Part shown: one piece after another, positions 16,869 through 27,410 of the stretch
How the letters are laid out: the number at the start of each line of letters is the position of its first letter
Position numbering within the stretch: the first letter of the stretch is position 1
Assembly: GCA_963827515.1 (NCBI GenBank)
Contig: CAWHBF010000021.1
Location: 186,001-250,000 of the forward strand
Length of the DNA stretch: 64,000 nucleotides
Direction: 5' to 3'
From: JABFSA01 sp963827515
GTDB lineage: Bacteria > Acidobacteriota > Vicinamibacteria > Vicinamibacterales > UBA2999
Position numbers and translations under genes: made by a program
The notes under the pieces: generated by a model
The model's database searches: none
What the model saw: only the letters and a program-made list of their open reading frames with translations
Told to the model about the DNA's origin: nothing

Positions 16869-16973
16869 TGGAGATCTCAGTCGGCTCTAGGTTCTGGGCT
16901 CTGGGCTGTTAGGCTCTGGACGCTGGGCTTGGACTATTTGGAACTTTCGACTTTGGACTTTCGACTTGGACTT
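16869..16973. repeat. Degenerate short-word repeat between thrC and pepF
   Basis: This gap is made of imperfect repeats of GGTTCTGGGCTCTGGGC and GGACTTTCGACTT type words. Similar degenerate short-unit stretches with other words occur in several gaps between genes in this window (near 18.26, 30.48, 36.55 kb). No gene is visible. Confidence 0.5.
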
Positions 16974-18251
16974 CTAGCGCCGGACGAGGTCCAGCAGGGC
17001 CGGATAGCTGGCCGCCAGTCGGATGCTGTGTCGCGGGCGCGCCAGCGCCTCGGCCAAGGCGGACGGAAGCGCGACCGGTGCTCCGATCGCCGGCTCGACC
17101 ACCTCGCGGAACTTCGCCGGGTGGGCCGTCGCCAGGAACACGCCAACGGCATCGCGGTCCGCAACCAATGCTTCCTGCAGCCCGAGCCACGCAATCGCGC
17201 CGTGCGGATCGAGCAGATAGCCGTTTTCCTTGTACATACGGCCGATCGCCTCGATGACCTGGTCGTCGGTGTATGCCGTCCCCATCACATCCTGCCGCAT
17301 GCGGTCGATGTCGTCGTCGTAGAGCGCCCGCATCCGTTCGAAGTTGCTCGGAGCGCCGACGTCCATGGCATTGGCCACGGTGCGCACCGATGGGCGAGGC
17401 TCGTAGACGCCCGAGCGAAGGTAGGCCGGCACGACGTCATTGACATTCGTCGCCGCCACGAAACGACGGACCGGCAGACCGATGCGCTTGGCAATGAGGC
17501 CGGCTGTCAGATTGCCGAAATTCCCGCTCGGGACGGAGACGACCGGATCGGTGCCGAGCCGCGCCAGCACGAAGTAGTAGAAGACCTGAGGGAGCAGCCG
17601 TCCAAGATTGATCGAGTTGGCAGGCGTCAACCAGACATGCTTCCGCAACTCTTCGTCCGCAAACGCCTGTTTGACGAGTCGCTGGCAATCGTCGAACGTG
17701 CCGTCCACGGCCACGGCCGTGATGTTGTCGCCAAGCGACGCCATCTGTGCTTCCTGGACGTCGGTGACCTGCCCCTCCGGATACAGCACGACCACGCGCG
17801 TCTCGGGCACTCCGTGAAACGCCTGGGCGACGGCGCTCCCCGTGTCGCCTGAGGTTGCGACGAGGATTGTGAGTGGTGTCCCGTCGGTGAAATGGTGCAG
17901 CAGCCTCGCCTGAACACGAGCGCCGACGTCCTTGAAGGCCCGCGTCGGCCCGTGGAAAAGCTCGAGCACCCACGCGCGGTCCGAGACCTGGACGAGAGGG
18001 ATCGGGAAGTCGAGGGCGTCCCGCACGAGCGCATGGAGGTCCTGGGCGGCGATTTCGTCGCGCAGCAGGTGCTGGCCGACGATCGACGCGATCTCGACGA
18101 TATCGGCGGACCGGATGGCGTCCAGACTTGCGGCCGGCAGCGGTTCGAACCGCTCCGGAAAATACAATCCCCCGTCCGGCGCGGTGCCCGCGAAAAGCGC
18201 GTCGATAAACGGGACCGGGGGCGACGCACGCCGTGTCGAAATCCACTTCAT
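16974..18251 (-). CDS. thrC: Threonine synthase
   Basis: A PLP enzyme converting O-phosphohomoserine to threonine in the cytosol. 425 residues, like the E. coli type. The N-terminal MKWISTRR..PPVPFIDALFAG matches the family start 'STR', PDGGLYFPE is present, and the PLP lysine is Lys107 in GPTRAFKDVG. The phosphate-binding loop is VATSGDTGSAVAQAF, followed by SVPSGNFGN. Start at ATG 18251. It is not adjacent to hom or thrB here, so it seems to be a single-gene unit. Confidence 0.95.
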   Translation of the reverse strand: MKWISTRRASPPVPFIDALFAGTAPDGGLYFPERFEPLPAASLDAIRSADIVEIASIVGQHLLRDEIAAQDLHALVRDALDFPIPLVQVSDRAWVLELFHGPTRAFKDVGARVQARLLHHFTDGTPLTILVATSGDTGSAVAQAFHGVPETRVVVLYPEGQVTDVQEAQMASLGDNITAVAVDGTFDDCQRLVKQAFADEELRKHVWLTPANSINLGRLLPQVFYYFVLARLGTDPVVSVPSGNFGNLTAGLIAKRIGLPVRRFVAATNVNDVVPAYLRSGVYEPRPSVRTVANAMDVGAPSNFERMRALYDDDIDRMRQDVMGTAYTDDQVIEAIGRMYKENGYLLDPHGAIAWLGLQEALVADRDAVGVFLATAHPAKFREVVEPAIGAPVALPSALAEALARPRHSIRLAASYPALLDLVRR

Positions 18252-18360
18252 CGAAACTGGCCCACTCTCAGCCTACGTCGCACACGGCACCTTCGCACTC
18301 GCACCTTCGCACCTCACGCACCTCGCCCCCTCGCACCTCTTCAACGTTCCTGAATCGCCG

Positions 18361-18762
18361 TCACGCCTGCACTGGCTCAGGCCGAATCGACACGGGCCGC
18401 CCGCGATCGTCGACCGCGACCAGCACCACTTCAGCTTGGGTCACCTTGACCGCCTCGCCGGCTTGCGGCTGCGGGCCAATCCCCCATCGCTCCGCTTCGA
18501 CCGACACCCGCACCGTGATGGACGTACGGCCCACTCGAACCGTCTCGGTGTAGAAGCTGACCACGTCGCCGAGGTACACCGGTTCGTGGAACTCGACTTC
18601 GTGCATCGCGCGGGTCACGTAGCGGAGCGGCGCCGTCTTTCGGGCTTCCACGGCCGAAGCCAGGTCGATATTGGAGAGAATCACCCCGCCGAAAATCGTC
18701 CCGTACGCGTTTGTGTCCTTCGGCAGGAGCACGAGCTTGATCGCGGGAATTCGATCCGGCAT
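18361..18762 (-). CDS. YciA-type acyl-CoA thioesterase (hotdog fold)
   Basis: 133 residues with the hotdog motif of acyl-CoA thioesterases: GTIFGGVILSNIDLASAVEA (helix with the catalytic Asp) and VEFHEPVYLGDVVSFYTE. The family hydrolyses short to medium acyl-CoA in the cytosol. The exact chain-length preference cannot be read from the sequence. Start at ATG 18762. It lies between thrC and speA with no obvious operon partner; the gap to thrC is filled with CGCACCTTCGCAC-type word repeats. Confidence 0.88.
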   Translation of the reverse strand: MPDRIPAIKLVLLPKDTNAYGTIFGGVILSNIDLASAVEARKTAPLRYVTRAMHEVEFHEPVYLGDVVSFYTETVRVGRTSITVRVSVEAERWGIGPQPQAGEAVKVTQAEVVLVAVDDRGRPVSIRPEPVQA

Positions 18763-18881
18763 GCGCCCTCATTGTTTCTCATGAAGGTGCTCGCTTCAAA
18801 GCGCGGTCCGACGAAAAAAACTTGTAACGTCGTCTAAAGACTAGAGACTCCTGACCCGAGACCTCGTATCATGATGCGGGC

Positions 18882-20828
18882 ATGAGCACGATCACCAACG
18901 GCCGCTCGACGCCGGCAGCGCCGAGCACGTCCTCGACCCGCGCGTGGAGCGTGCAAGACGCCGGCGAGCTCTACGAAGTGGCACGCTGGGGGCACGGGTA
19001 CTTCTCGGTGAACGGCGCCGGTCACGTCCAGGTGCACCCCACCAAGGATCCCGCTCAGGCCATCGACCTCAAGGAACTGATCGATCGGCTGCAGCTGCGC
19101 GGCATCAGCCTGCCGGTGCTCGTCCGCTTCACCGACATCCTGCGACATCGCCTTGGCGAGATCCACTCCGCCTTCCAGGCAGCCATCGCGCAAAACAACT
19201 ACCAGGGTGCCTACAGCTGCGTGTATCCGATCAAGGTCAACCAGCAACGGCAGGTCGTCGAGGAGGTGCTCGACTTCGGCCGGCCGTACAAGTTCGGCCT
19301 CGAAGCCGGTTCCAAGCCCGAGCTGCTCGCGGTGGTCGCCATCGCCGACAATGACACCCCCATCATCTGCAACGGGTTCAAGGACGCCGAGTTCATCGAA
19401 ACGGCGATGCTGGCGCTCAAGATCGGCCGCAACATCATTCCGGTGGTCGAGAAGTACACCGAGCTCGGTCTGATTCTGGAAGCCGCCGAAAAGCTCGGGG
19501 TACGTCCGCAGATTGGGGTGCGGGTCAAGCTCGCCGCCAGGGGCAGCGGACGATGGCAGTCGTCCGGGGGCTTTCGCTCCAAGTTTGGCCTCTCGGTGAC
19601 CGAGATTATGCGGGGTCTCGAGGAACTCAAGTCCCGCGGGATGCAGGACTGCCTCAAGCTGCTCCATTTCCACCTCGGCAGCCAGATCACGAATATCCGC
19701 ATCGTGAAGGGCGCGCTCAACGAAGCCGCCCGGGTGTACACGGAACTGGCCAAGATGGGCGCCGGCCTCGAGTACCTGGATGTCGGCGGCGGCCTCGGCG
19801 TGGACTACGACGGATCGCAGACGAACTTCGAATCGAGCATGAATTACACGCTCGAGGAGTACGCCAACGACGTCGTGTATCACATCCAGTCGGTCTGCGA
19901 CGAGGCCGGGGTACGGCATCCGACGATCGTCTCGGAGAGCGGCCGGGCCATCGTCGCCTACCACAGCGTCCTGGTGTTCAACGTGCTCGGCGTCTCGGGC
20001 TTCGGTGACGAAAAAGTGCCGACTACCGCCAACCCGGACTGGGAGCAGCCGCTGGTCGACTTGATCGAGACCTACAACAACGTGACGGCCCGTAATGCCC
20101 TCGAGGCTTTCCACGACGCCCAGCAGGCGCTCGACATGGCGCTCAGCCTCTTCTCGGGTGGCTACCTGACGCTCGAGCAACGCAGCATGGCGGAGAACCT
20201 CTTCTGGGCGATCTGCACCAAGCTCCAGCGCATCGCCCAAACGATGGCCGAGGTACCCGAAGACCTGCAGAACCTGGACGAGCAGCTGTCGGACACCTAC
20301 TTCTGCAACTTCTCGCTGTTCCAGTCGATCCCGGACAGCTGGGCCATCAAACAGCTCTTTCCGGTGATGCCGATTCATCGACTCGGCGAGAAGCCCACGA
20401 AACATGCCGTTCTCGGTGACATCACCTGCGATTCCGACGGCAAGCTCGACCGATTCGTCGATCGGCGCGACGTCAAGAAGACACTGCCGCTTCACACGGT
20501 GAACGGTGAGCCGTACTACATGGGGGTGTTCCTCGTAGGCGCGTACCAGGAGATCCTGGGCGACCTCCACAACTTGCTGGGCGACACCCACGCGGTGCAC
20601 GTGAGCCTCGACGCCAACGGCGAGGCGCGTCTCGATACGCTCATCAAAGGCGACACCGTGCGCGAGGTGCTCGACTACGTCGAGTTCGACGCCGAGATGC
20701 TACTCGGGAAGCTGAGAACGGATGTCGAGACCGCCGTTCGTGAGGGCCGCGTCGACTACGAGGGCGCCGGCCGCCTGCTTCGATTCTACGAAGACGGCCT
20801 GCACGGGTATACCTACTTGGAAGGGTGA
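18882..20828 (+). CDS. speA: Biosynthetic arginine decarboxylase
   Basis: A 648-residue PLP fold-III decarboxylase converting arginine to agmatine, the first step of the agmatine route to putrescine. The PLP lysine is Lys118 (YPIKVNQQRQVVEE). Other signatures are FGLEAGSKPELL, LHFHLGSQ, EYLDVGGGLGVDYDG, SESGRAIVA and, in the C-terminal domain, CDSDGKLDRFVD and PYYMGVFLVGAYQE. The length matches the large SpeA type, which also binds magnesium. Start at ATG 18882. speB is not in this window. The gene is convergent with the DUF349 gene, 14 bases apart. Confidence 0.96.
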   Translation: MSTITNGRSTPAAPSTSSTRAWSVQDAGELYEVARWGHGYFSVNGAGHVQVHPTKDPAQAIDLKELIDRLQLRGISLPVLVRFTDILRHRLGEIHSAFQAAIAQNNYQGAYSCVYPIKVNQQRQVVEEVLDFGRPYKFGLEAGSKPELLAVVAIADNDTPIICNGFKDAEFIETAMLALKIGRNIIPVVEKYTELGLILEAAEKLGVRPQIGVRVKLAARGSGRWQSSGGFRSKFGLSVTEIMRGLEELKSRGMQDCLKLLHFHLGSQITNIRIVKGALNEAARVYTELAKMGAGLEYLDVGGGLGVDYDGSQTNFESSMNYTLEEYANDVVYHIQSVCDEAGVRHPTIVSESGRAIVAYHSVLVFNVLGVSGFGDEKVPTTANPDWEQPLVDLIETYNNVTARNALEAFHDAQQALDMALSLFSGGYLTLEQRSMAENLFWAICTKLQRIAQTMAEVPEDLQNLDEQLSDTYFCNFSLFQSIPDSWAIKQLFPVMPIHRLGEKPTKHAVLGDITCDSDGKLDRFVDRRDVKKTLPLHTVNGEPYYMGVFLVGAYQEILGDLHNLLGDTHAVHVSLDANGEARLDTLIKGDTVREVLDYVEFDAEMLLGKLRTDVETAVREGRVDYEGAGRLLRFYEDGLHGYTYLEG

Positions 20829-20842
20829 TCGTTCGGCGAGAT

Positions 20843-23695
20843 CTACTTCTGCTTCCGCTGATCGAAGAATCGCCGACAGGCGCGCTGGAACCGCTCGTTG
20901 AGCGGTCCGGCCACGGCGGCCGGTACGGGTCCCAGACGCATCCACTGCGCCTGTGCGCTCCGGACCTCCTGCTCGGCGCTACGCCATCGCGCTTCCTCTT
21001 CCTCGACCGCGCTGCGCCCACCCTTGATCGTATTGGTGGCCAGGCGCTCTCGCAGCTGCTGTGCCAGCCGCTCCGTCGGCGACATCTCGACGACGGGCTG
21101 GCGGGAGGGGAGCAGCCCCTCGACAGCCGCGAGCAGCTTTTCCATTCGTCGACGGGTGACATCCGGATCGATGTCGGTCCCGCCGAACGCCGCCGGCCAA
21201 ACCTCTACCAGACGCGCGAGCGCCCCGTGATACTTGACCGCGAGCTCCTGCTGCACGTGTCGCGGCAGCTCCGGCGCCGTCTGCCACCGCCCACGCGAGT
21301 TCTGCACGACCACGCTGAGACCATCCGGCGGGGGCCCAGGGTTGCCCGCTTCGGCGGGCAGGAGGGATTCCAGTTCCCGAATGACGGCCTCTCGGGGGGC
21401 GGCGATCGCCGCGAGCTCGATCTGATCGCGATGCTTGTACCGCTCGAAGAACCGGTCACACGCCTCGCGGAACCGCTGCCAGATACTCTCGGATCGTGAT
21501 TTTCGAACGGGCCCGACCGTTTTCCACTCAGCCTGGAGCGTCCGCATCTGGGCCGCGGCGGCTTCCCACTCCGTCGAGTCCGCGAGCGCTTCGGCCCTGA
21601 CGCACAGCGCCTCTTTCCTGGCCAGATTCGCCGCCCACTGCTCCTTGCGCTGTTTGAGATCGTCCTGACGGCGGGTGAAGAAGCGGTCGCACGCCCCGCG
21701 AAACCGCTCCCACGTGGCCCGCTCGTGTCCGCGCATGACCGGCCCAATGGACTTCCATTCCGCCTGGAGCGCCTGAATCGCCGTCGCGGTTCGCACCCAG
21801 TCGCTCGAACCGGAAAGCGCCTCGGCCTGCTCGCACAACGCGACCTTCTTGGCCAGGTTCGCGGCGTGAGCCTCGCGCTGCGCCGCGACGTGCGCGGCCG
21901 TGCGGACGAACACCTCGTCCTGCGCCGCCTTGAACCGCCGCCACATGACCTCGCCCTGCGCCCGAGGGACGAGCGCGACCTGTTTCCATCGCGCCTGGAG
22001 CTCTCGCATCCGCCGGCTGGCGACGTCGAGGTCCTCCACGGTCTTCAGCGTCTCCATCTCGCGGCAGAGCGTTTCCTGCACCTGCAGGTTCGCCCATCGC
22101 TGCCATTCATCCGCGTCCCTCAGTTGCTGTGCCCGAGGGTTCAACGCCGCGCGCGCCGTCTCGAGACGCGTCTGGATATCCTGGCGATCCTTTTTCGAGG
22201 GGAGCGGCGCACGAGCGTCGAGGGCCGACCGGATGTCGTTCAACGCACGCTCCGCGGCCTTCAGCGTAATTTGATCCGCGGCCGCGAGGATCTCCACCTG
22301 ACGGCAGACCTGGTGTAATCGGCGCAGGTTGTCCTGTTCCTGTTTCGCACGGGCCAGGCTCTGCTGCTGCTCCTGCTCTTCCAGAATCGCCACGGCACGC
22401 TCGACGCGCTCGGCCGCAGCAGGGTTCGTTCCGCCGAACTCCCGAAGGACGTCAGCGTCACGCCGCAGACCTCGCCAACGGGCCACGATCTCCTCGGGGG
22501 CCAGGCCAGATTGCATGAGCTGCTCGAGTTCCGTGGCCAGGGTCTCGAGCCGACCGACCGCTGCGTCCTCGAGCATCCGCCGCCGTTCGCGATCCCCGAA
22601 CTGTCGGCAGGCATCCTGAAAACGACGCGTGAGCGAAGCCGCATACTCGGACGGCATCGGCGGTAGGCTGTCCCAGCGCACCTTCAATTCGGCAATACGG
22701 TCGGCGGCATCCGATCCTGACAGGGTCACGATCTGGTCGCAGATCGCGATCCGATCCGCTTGCTCGCGGGCAACGGTTCGAGCGCGTTCCACCTCTGCCG
22801 TGCGCTCGTCGTCACGCTGGGCGATCGCCTCCCTGACGGCGTCGCTGGCCGCCTCGAACTGTTGCAGCAGTCCCGGATCGACCTCGACGTCAGCCTGGAG
22901 CTCAGCCCACGCCAGGCGCACGGCAGCCAGGCCGCCGCGAGCTTCCTCTGGGTCCGCCACCGCGACCAGTGCTTCCGCGCGGTGCAACAGCTCTACGGCA
23001 CGCTGCCGGTCCTCGGCGCCCATGCGCACCTCGGCGACAACCGGCCGCGCCGCCTCTTCCATCAGACGCAGTCGCGCGCGAGCCCGACGCGCCGCCACCT
23101 TGCTGCGGGCCCGCTGGGACACGAGGGTGATCGCATCAGGGTCGGAGAGGCGTTCGAGGGCTGCAACGGCGACATCCGTGTGCTCAGCCTTGACGGCGAC
23201 GTTGAGGAGCTCCTCGAGGTCGGTCAGCCGGCCCAATGCGCGGAGCCGCGAGACACTGTCCAACGCATGGCGGCCGATCGCCCCGAGCGAACGCTGGTCG
23301 TCGAGAGCATCCACGACCGCCGCGCGAACCTCGGCGCTCGAGCTCTCGCGGGCCACGAGGACGATCTCTTTCAACCGCCCAAGACTCAGCAACTGCCGCA
23401 CGGCATCGATGGCCAGTGCGGGGTTGTCCGCCTCAGCGGCAATGCCCGCCAAGCCGCGGACCGCCTCCGTCCGCACGTCCTCGTCCGGGTCGGTCTTGGC
23501 GATGTCGCCGAGCACCAGGACGTCATCGATACGAGCCGCGGCCGCCCGCCGGACGCGGGCTTCCCCATCTTCGCGCCCGAGGGCATGAAGGACACCGGAC
23601 TCGTCTGGTCCGAGTTCATAGATGGCGGCCACGCGGACCGTCGGGTCGGCGTGCCTCCAGCGAGGGGACGGACGAAGCTTTTCGAGAATACCCAT
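20843..23695 (-). CDS. DUF349 repeat protein with N-terminal HEAT-like region
   Basis: 950 residues, mainly helical. Residues 1-190 look like HEAT repeats (RVAAIYELGPDE, VRTEAVRGLAGIA, VRAAVVDALDDQ). From about 300 on there are at least five DUF349 units, each with a variant of 'LQAEWKxIGPVxR....WxRFRxACDRFFxR' (for example near residues 340, 560, 640, 720 and the C-terminus). The function of DUF349 is unknown; such proteins are predicted to be cytoplasmic coiled coils. It is monocistronic and convergent with speA. The start at ATG 23695 begins MGILEKLRPSPRWRH, a usual start for the family. Confidence 0.85.
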   Translation of the reverse strand: MGILEKLRPSPRWRHADPTVRVAAIYELGPDESGVLHALGREDGEARVRRAAAARIDDVLVLGDIAKTDPDEDVRTEAVRGLAGIAAEADNPALAIDAVRQLLSLGRLKEIVLVARESSSAEVRAAVVDALDDQRSLGAIGRHALDSVSRLRALGRLTDLEELLNVAVKAEHTDVAVAALERLSDPDAITLVSQRARSKVAARRARARLRLMEEAARPVVAEVRMGAEDRQRAVELLHRAEALVAVADPEEARGGLAAVRLAWAELQADVEVDPGLLQQFEAASDAVREAIAQRDDERTAEVERARTVAREQADRIAICDQIVTLSGSDAADRIAELKVRWDSLPPMPSEYAASLTRRFQDACRQFGDRERRRMLEDAAVGRLETLATELEQLMQSGLAPEEIVARWRGLRRDADVLREFGGTNPAAAERVERAVAILEEQEQQQSLARAKQEQDNLRRLHQVCRQVEILAAADQITLKAAERALNDIRSALDARAPLPSKKDRQDIQTRLETARAALNPRAQQLRDADEWQRWANLQVQETLCREMETLKTVEDLDVASRRMRELQARWKQVALVPRAQGEVMWRRFKAAQDEVFVRTAAHVAAQREAHAANLAKKVALCEQAEALSGSSDWVRTATAIQALQAEWKSIGPVMRGHERATWERFRGACDRFFTRRQDDLKQRKEQWAANLARKEALCVRAEALADSTEWEAAAAQMRTLQAEWKTVGPVRKSRSESIWQRFREACDRFFERYKHRDQIELAAIAAPREAVIRELESLLPAEAGNPGPPPDGLSVVVQNSRGRWQTAPELPRHVQQELAVKYHGALARLVEVWPAAFGGTDIDPDVTRRRMEKLLAAVEGLLPSRQPVVEMSPTERLAQQLRERLATNTIKGGRSAVEEEEARWRSAEQEVRSAQAQWMRLGPVPAAVAGPLNERFQRACRRFFDQRKQK

Positions 23696-24019
23696 TGCGT
23701 CCTACGTAAGCGGCTTACCTGTCCCGTTGTGCCGGCCGCCGAAGTCGGTCACGTTCCGGGATGCCAGTCGACGATTTCGGGACCGAATCTGGAACACTCG
23801 ACGGCCCAGGGAACCCAGCATGGCGCACAATATTTTGGATCGTTGAAAACGCTTGGCCGTAGATGCCCGGCCGTCAGCCCACGCCGGCCGCGATGCGGCC
23901 GAGACTGACTTACATGCATTGCAGGATGGGTACCAGCTTTTGCCGAGCCTGTCGGCAAGGTCGTCTGGGTGGGTCCGACGCAGGTCGGACCCACCCAGAC
24001 TCAGATCGCGGACCGCCAG
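23696..24019. other. Intergenic region between glnN and the DUF349 gene
   Basis: 324 bases. It holds the promoter region of the leftward DUF349 gene, an inverted repeat near 23880-23910 (CACGCCGGCCGCGATGCGGCC) and the strong hairpin at 23965-23998. No open reading frame looks like a protein. Confidence 0.5.
23965..23998 (-). terminator. Perfect 15-bp hairpin downstream of glnN
   Basis: Arms CTGGGTGGGTCCGAC / GTCGGACCCACCCAG with a GCAG loop, 22 bases past the glnN stop. No T-tract follows, so if it ends transcription it is not a canonical intrinsic terminator. It may also be a dispersed GTGGGTCCGAC repeat element. Confidence 0.5.
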
Positions 24020-26198
24020 TTACTTGACGAAGAGCATCTCGCGGTAGGTCGGGAGCGGCCACGCGCCGTGCGGAGTCAGCTCTTCGATGGTGTCGCCGGT
24101 TTCACGCAGCTTGGCCATGGCCGGAACGACCTTGTCCCGCATGTACTTTGCGTGCGCGAAGGCGGATGAATTGCCGTGATCGAGCACCTTCGCCAGCAGA
24201 TCCGTCTGCACCCTGAACCGGTCCACGAGCTTGGTATACGTCGCCAGCAGCTTCTTGGCCTGGAGGCTCGAGCCGCCAGCGGTCCGCACAGCCGAGACGC
24301 TCTGGGCAATCTGCTTCTGGTAATCGAGCGCCGCGGGAAGAATGTAGCGGTTTGCCATCAGGACCATCAGATTGCCCTCGATGTTGATGGTCTTGTTGTA
24401 GTTCTCGAGGAAGATTTCGTAGCGGGCATGCAGCTCGCGTTCGTTGAGGATCTTGTACTTGTCGAAGAGCTTGCCGACCTCTTTGGTGATGAGCTGCGGC
24501 AGCGCATCGACGGTGTTCTTGAGGTTGAGCAGCTTCCGTTTCGCCGCCTCCTTCTCCCAGGATGACGCGTAGTTGTTGCCGTTGAAGACAATCCGCTTGT
24601 GCTCCTTGATAATCTTCGTCAGGAGCTTCGCGACCGCCTTCTTGAGATCCTCCCCTTTGGCCGTGGCCTGTTCCAAATCGGTCGCGACCGATTCCAGTGC
24701 ATCCGCCATCGCCGCGTTGAGCGCCGTATTCGGGAATGAGATGTTCTGACCGGACGACACCGCGCGGAACTCGAACTTGTTGCCGGTGAAGGCGAATGGA
24801 CTCGTGCGATTGCGGTCGCCCGCGTCACGCGGCAGCTTCGGCAGCACACTGACACCGACGTCGAGCGTTCCGCCGTGCTTGGTGGACTTGGCGGGGCCCT
24901 TCTCGATCTGCTCGAAGATGTCGGTGAGCTGGTCGCCGAGGAAGATCGACAAAATGGCTGGCGGCGCCTCGTTCGCCCCGAGGCGATGATCGTTCCCCGC
25001 GCTCGCGATGCTGGCGCGAAGCAGGCCCTGCCACCGGTCGACGGCCCGGATGACCGCCGCGCAGAACACGAGAAACTGCATGTTGTCGTGCGGCGTATCG
25101 CCGGGTCCCAGGAGGTTGTTGCCGAACTCGTCGGACAGCGACCAGTTGTTGTGCTTCCCGGATCCATTGATACCCGCGAACGGCTTTTCGTGCAGCAAGC
25201 ACTCCAGACCGTAATGATGAGCCACCCGTTTGAGCGTCTCCATCGTCATCATCTGGTGATCGACGGCGACGTTGGCGTTCTCGAAGATCGGGGCGATCTC
25301 GGTACTGGCTGGGGGCCACTTCGTTGTGACGGGTCTTGACCGGCACGCCAACCTTGAAGAGCTCCGCTTCGGCCTCGGCCATGCAGGCCAGGACGCGCTC
25401 CGGAATCGTGCCGAAGTACTGATCCTCGAGCTCCTGGCCCTTGGGCGGTCTCGCACCAAAGAGCGTGCGCCCGGCGTTGATGAGGTCGGGACGCGCAAAG
25501 TAGAAGTTGCGGTCGATCAGGAAATACTCCTGCTCGGGACCGCACGTGGCGAACACGCGCTCGGCGGTCGATCCGAAGAGCTTCAGCACACGCACCGCCT
25601 GCTTCGACACGGCCTCCATCGAACGCAGGAGCGGCGCCTTCTTGTCGAGCGCCTCACCGGTCCAGCTGACGAACGCCGTGGGAATGACGAGGGTCACGCC
25701 GTTGCGGTGCATGTGGAGCCACGGCGGGCTCGTCGGATCCCAGGCCGTGTAGCCGCGCGCTTCGAACGTCGAGCGCATGCCTCCGGACGGGAAGCTCGAC
25801 GCATCCGGCTCGCCTTTGATGAGTTCCTTGCCTCTGAATTCGGTGATGGCGGTGCCGTCGGTTGACGGGGCGAGAAACGAATCGTGTTTCTCGGCCGTGA
25901 TGCCGGTCATCGGCTGGAACCAGTGGGTGTAGTGCGTGGCGCCGTGCTCAACCGCCCAATCCTTCAGGGCCACGGCGACGGCGTCAGCGGTCGCCAGGTC
26001 GAGCGTCTCGCCGCGAGTAATCGTCGCGCGGAGCGCGCGATACGCCGGCTTCGGCAGGCGCTCCTGCTGGACTTTGTCGCTGAACACCCGCGTGCCGAAG
26101 ATCTCGGCCGCGTTGGCAGGCTTCGGCGGGACGTAGCCTTCGCTGATCGACCAGTCGCGAATGCTCTTGGCGGCTTCCGTGAGTGCAGAGGATCCCAT
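24020..26198 (-). CDS. glnN: Type III glutamine synthetase, with one frameshift
   Basis: ATP-dependent amidation of glutamate to glutamine in the cytosol. Type III enzymes are about 720 residues, and the corrected product here is about 725. N-terminal half (from ATG 26198): FGTRVFSDKVQQERLPK, THWFQPMTG, SSFPSGGMRSTFEARGYTAWDP, CGPEQEYFLID. C-terminal half in another frame: FENANVAVDHQ, HEKPFAGINGSGKHNNWSL, GNDHRLGANEAPPAI. The join is at 25301-25306, where GGTACT replaces the GTACT needed for 'APSQYEIAPIFE'; one base is inserted. A sequence error is likely. Divergent from the regulator-metH operon with 199 bases between. Confidence 0.93.
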
Positions 26199-26358
26199 GC
26201 GGTGGCTATCCTTTCCTTCGATATGCCCAGCAGGCCGGGCAACGTAAATGGAAAACGATGATACGCGAAACGTGATCGGGTTCAGTGATCCTGCCACAGA
26301 CACGATGCATGCGGATCGCCGTGAAATGTCGGATCACTCGCCATTTAGGACATTTATG

Positions 26359-26388
26359 TTGACTGGCATCAATCACTGTATGTAGATT
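26359..26388 (+). promoter_or_regulatory. Promoter of the sahR-like/metH operon, apparently leaderless
   Basis: TTGACT at 26359-26364, an 18-base spacer, then TAGATT at 26383-26388. The GTG start codon is at 26398, about where transcription would begin, and there is no Shine-Dalgarno, so the message would be leaderless. The inverted pair TATG...CATA across the -10 (26379-26392) could be an operator for autoregulation. Confidence 0.45.
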
Positions 26389-26397
26389 CATAGATAC

Positions 26398-27410
26398 GTG
26401 AAGGCCACGTCAGAGCTTTTCCGGCTGCTCGCCGACGGAACCCGGCTCCGACTCCTCCGGGTCCTGGCGCAGGACCGTTTCAACGTGAGCGAGTTGACGG
26501 GCATTCTCGGGGTCGCCCAGTCCGGGGTCTCCCGGCACCTGGGGCTGCTGAAGGACGCAGGGCTCGTCCGCGAACAGCGCGAGGCGGGCTACGCGTACTA
26601 CCGTCTCGCCGACGAAGGCCGGACCGAAGGACAAGCTCCGCTGTGGGCGCTCCTCGATGCGCACTTCGCGGCGTCAGCCGACGACAGCGCGGTACGCGAA
26701 GACGAAGCCCGGCTACAGGAGGTTCGTCGCCTTCGGAAGGAAAACTTCGAGACTCACGGCGACGCGCGGCAGCTCGTGCCCGGCCGGAGTTGGGCGGCGT
26801 GGGCGCGGGCGCTCGGCCACCTCTTGCCACCGCTCGACGTCGCGGACGTCGGATGCGGGGAGGGCTACCTGACGCTCGAACTCGCGCGTTGGGCACGCAC
26901 GGTGTATGGCATCGATCGGTCGGACCAGGTGCTGGAGCAGGCGAAGGCACTGGCCAACCGCCGCAACGTCGGCAACGTGGAGTGGCGAAAAGGGGATCTC
27001 GCCCGTCTGCCCCTGCACGACGTATCGGTTGACGTCGTGCTCCTCTCCCAGGCGCTGCACCATGCGCCGGATCCGGAAGCGGCAATGACCGAGGCGGTCA
27101 GGATCCTTCGCCCGGGCGGCCGGCTCCTGGTACTCGATCTGCGGGAGCACGATCAGCAGTGGGTGCGCACCCGATTTGGCGACCAGCACCTTGGGTTCAC
27201 GGACGCCGCACTCGAGGGATGGGTTCGAGACGCTGGCTTGCGCGACGTCCGCGTCCAGGTGGGCGCCCGCCATACCGGCGACCCGTTCGTTGTCCTCATC
27301 GCCTCGGGCGTCAAGCCAAGCCCGGATTCCAGCCCCGGCGGGTCTACCCGCCCTACGGACGTGGGCCGGGTGCCGCAGAGCGGACCCGGCTCCCCAAGGT
27401 ATAGCTACAG

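Noticed and set aside
15636..17852. 738-codon plus-strand open frame
   Set aside because: Covers parts of both pepF and thrC in antisense and crosses their intergenic gap; no domain is visible.
18834..20600. 588-codon minus-strand open frame
   Set aside because: Antisense shadow of speA.
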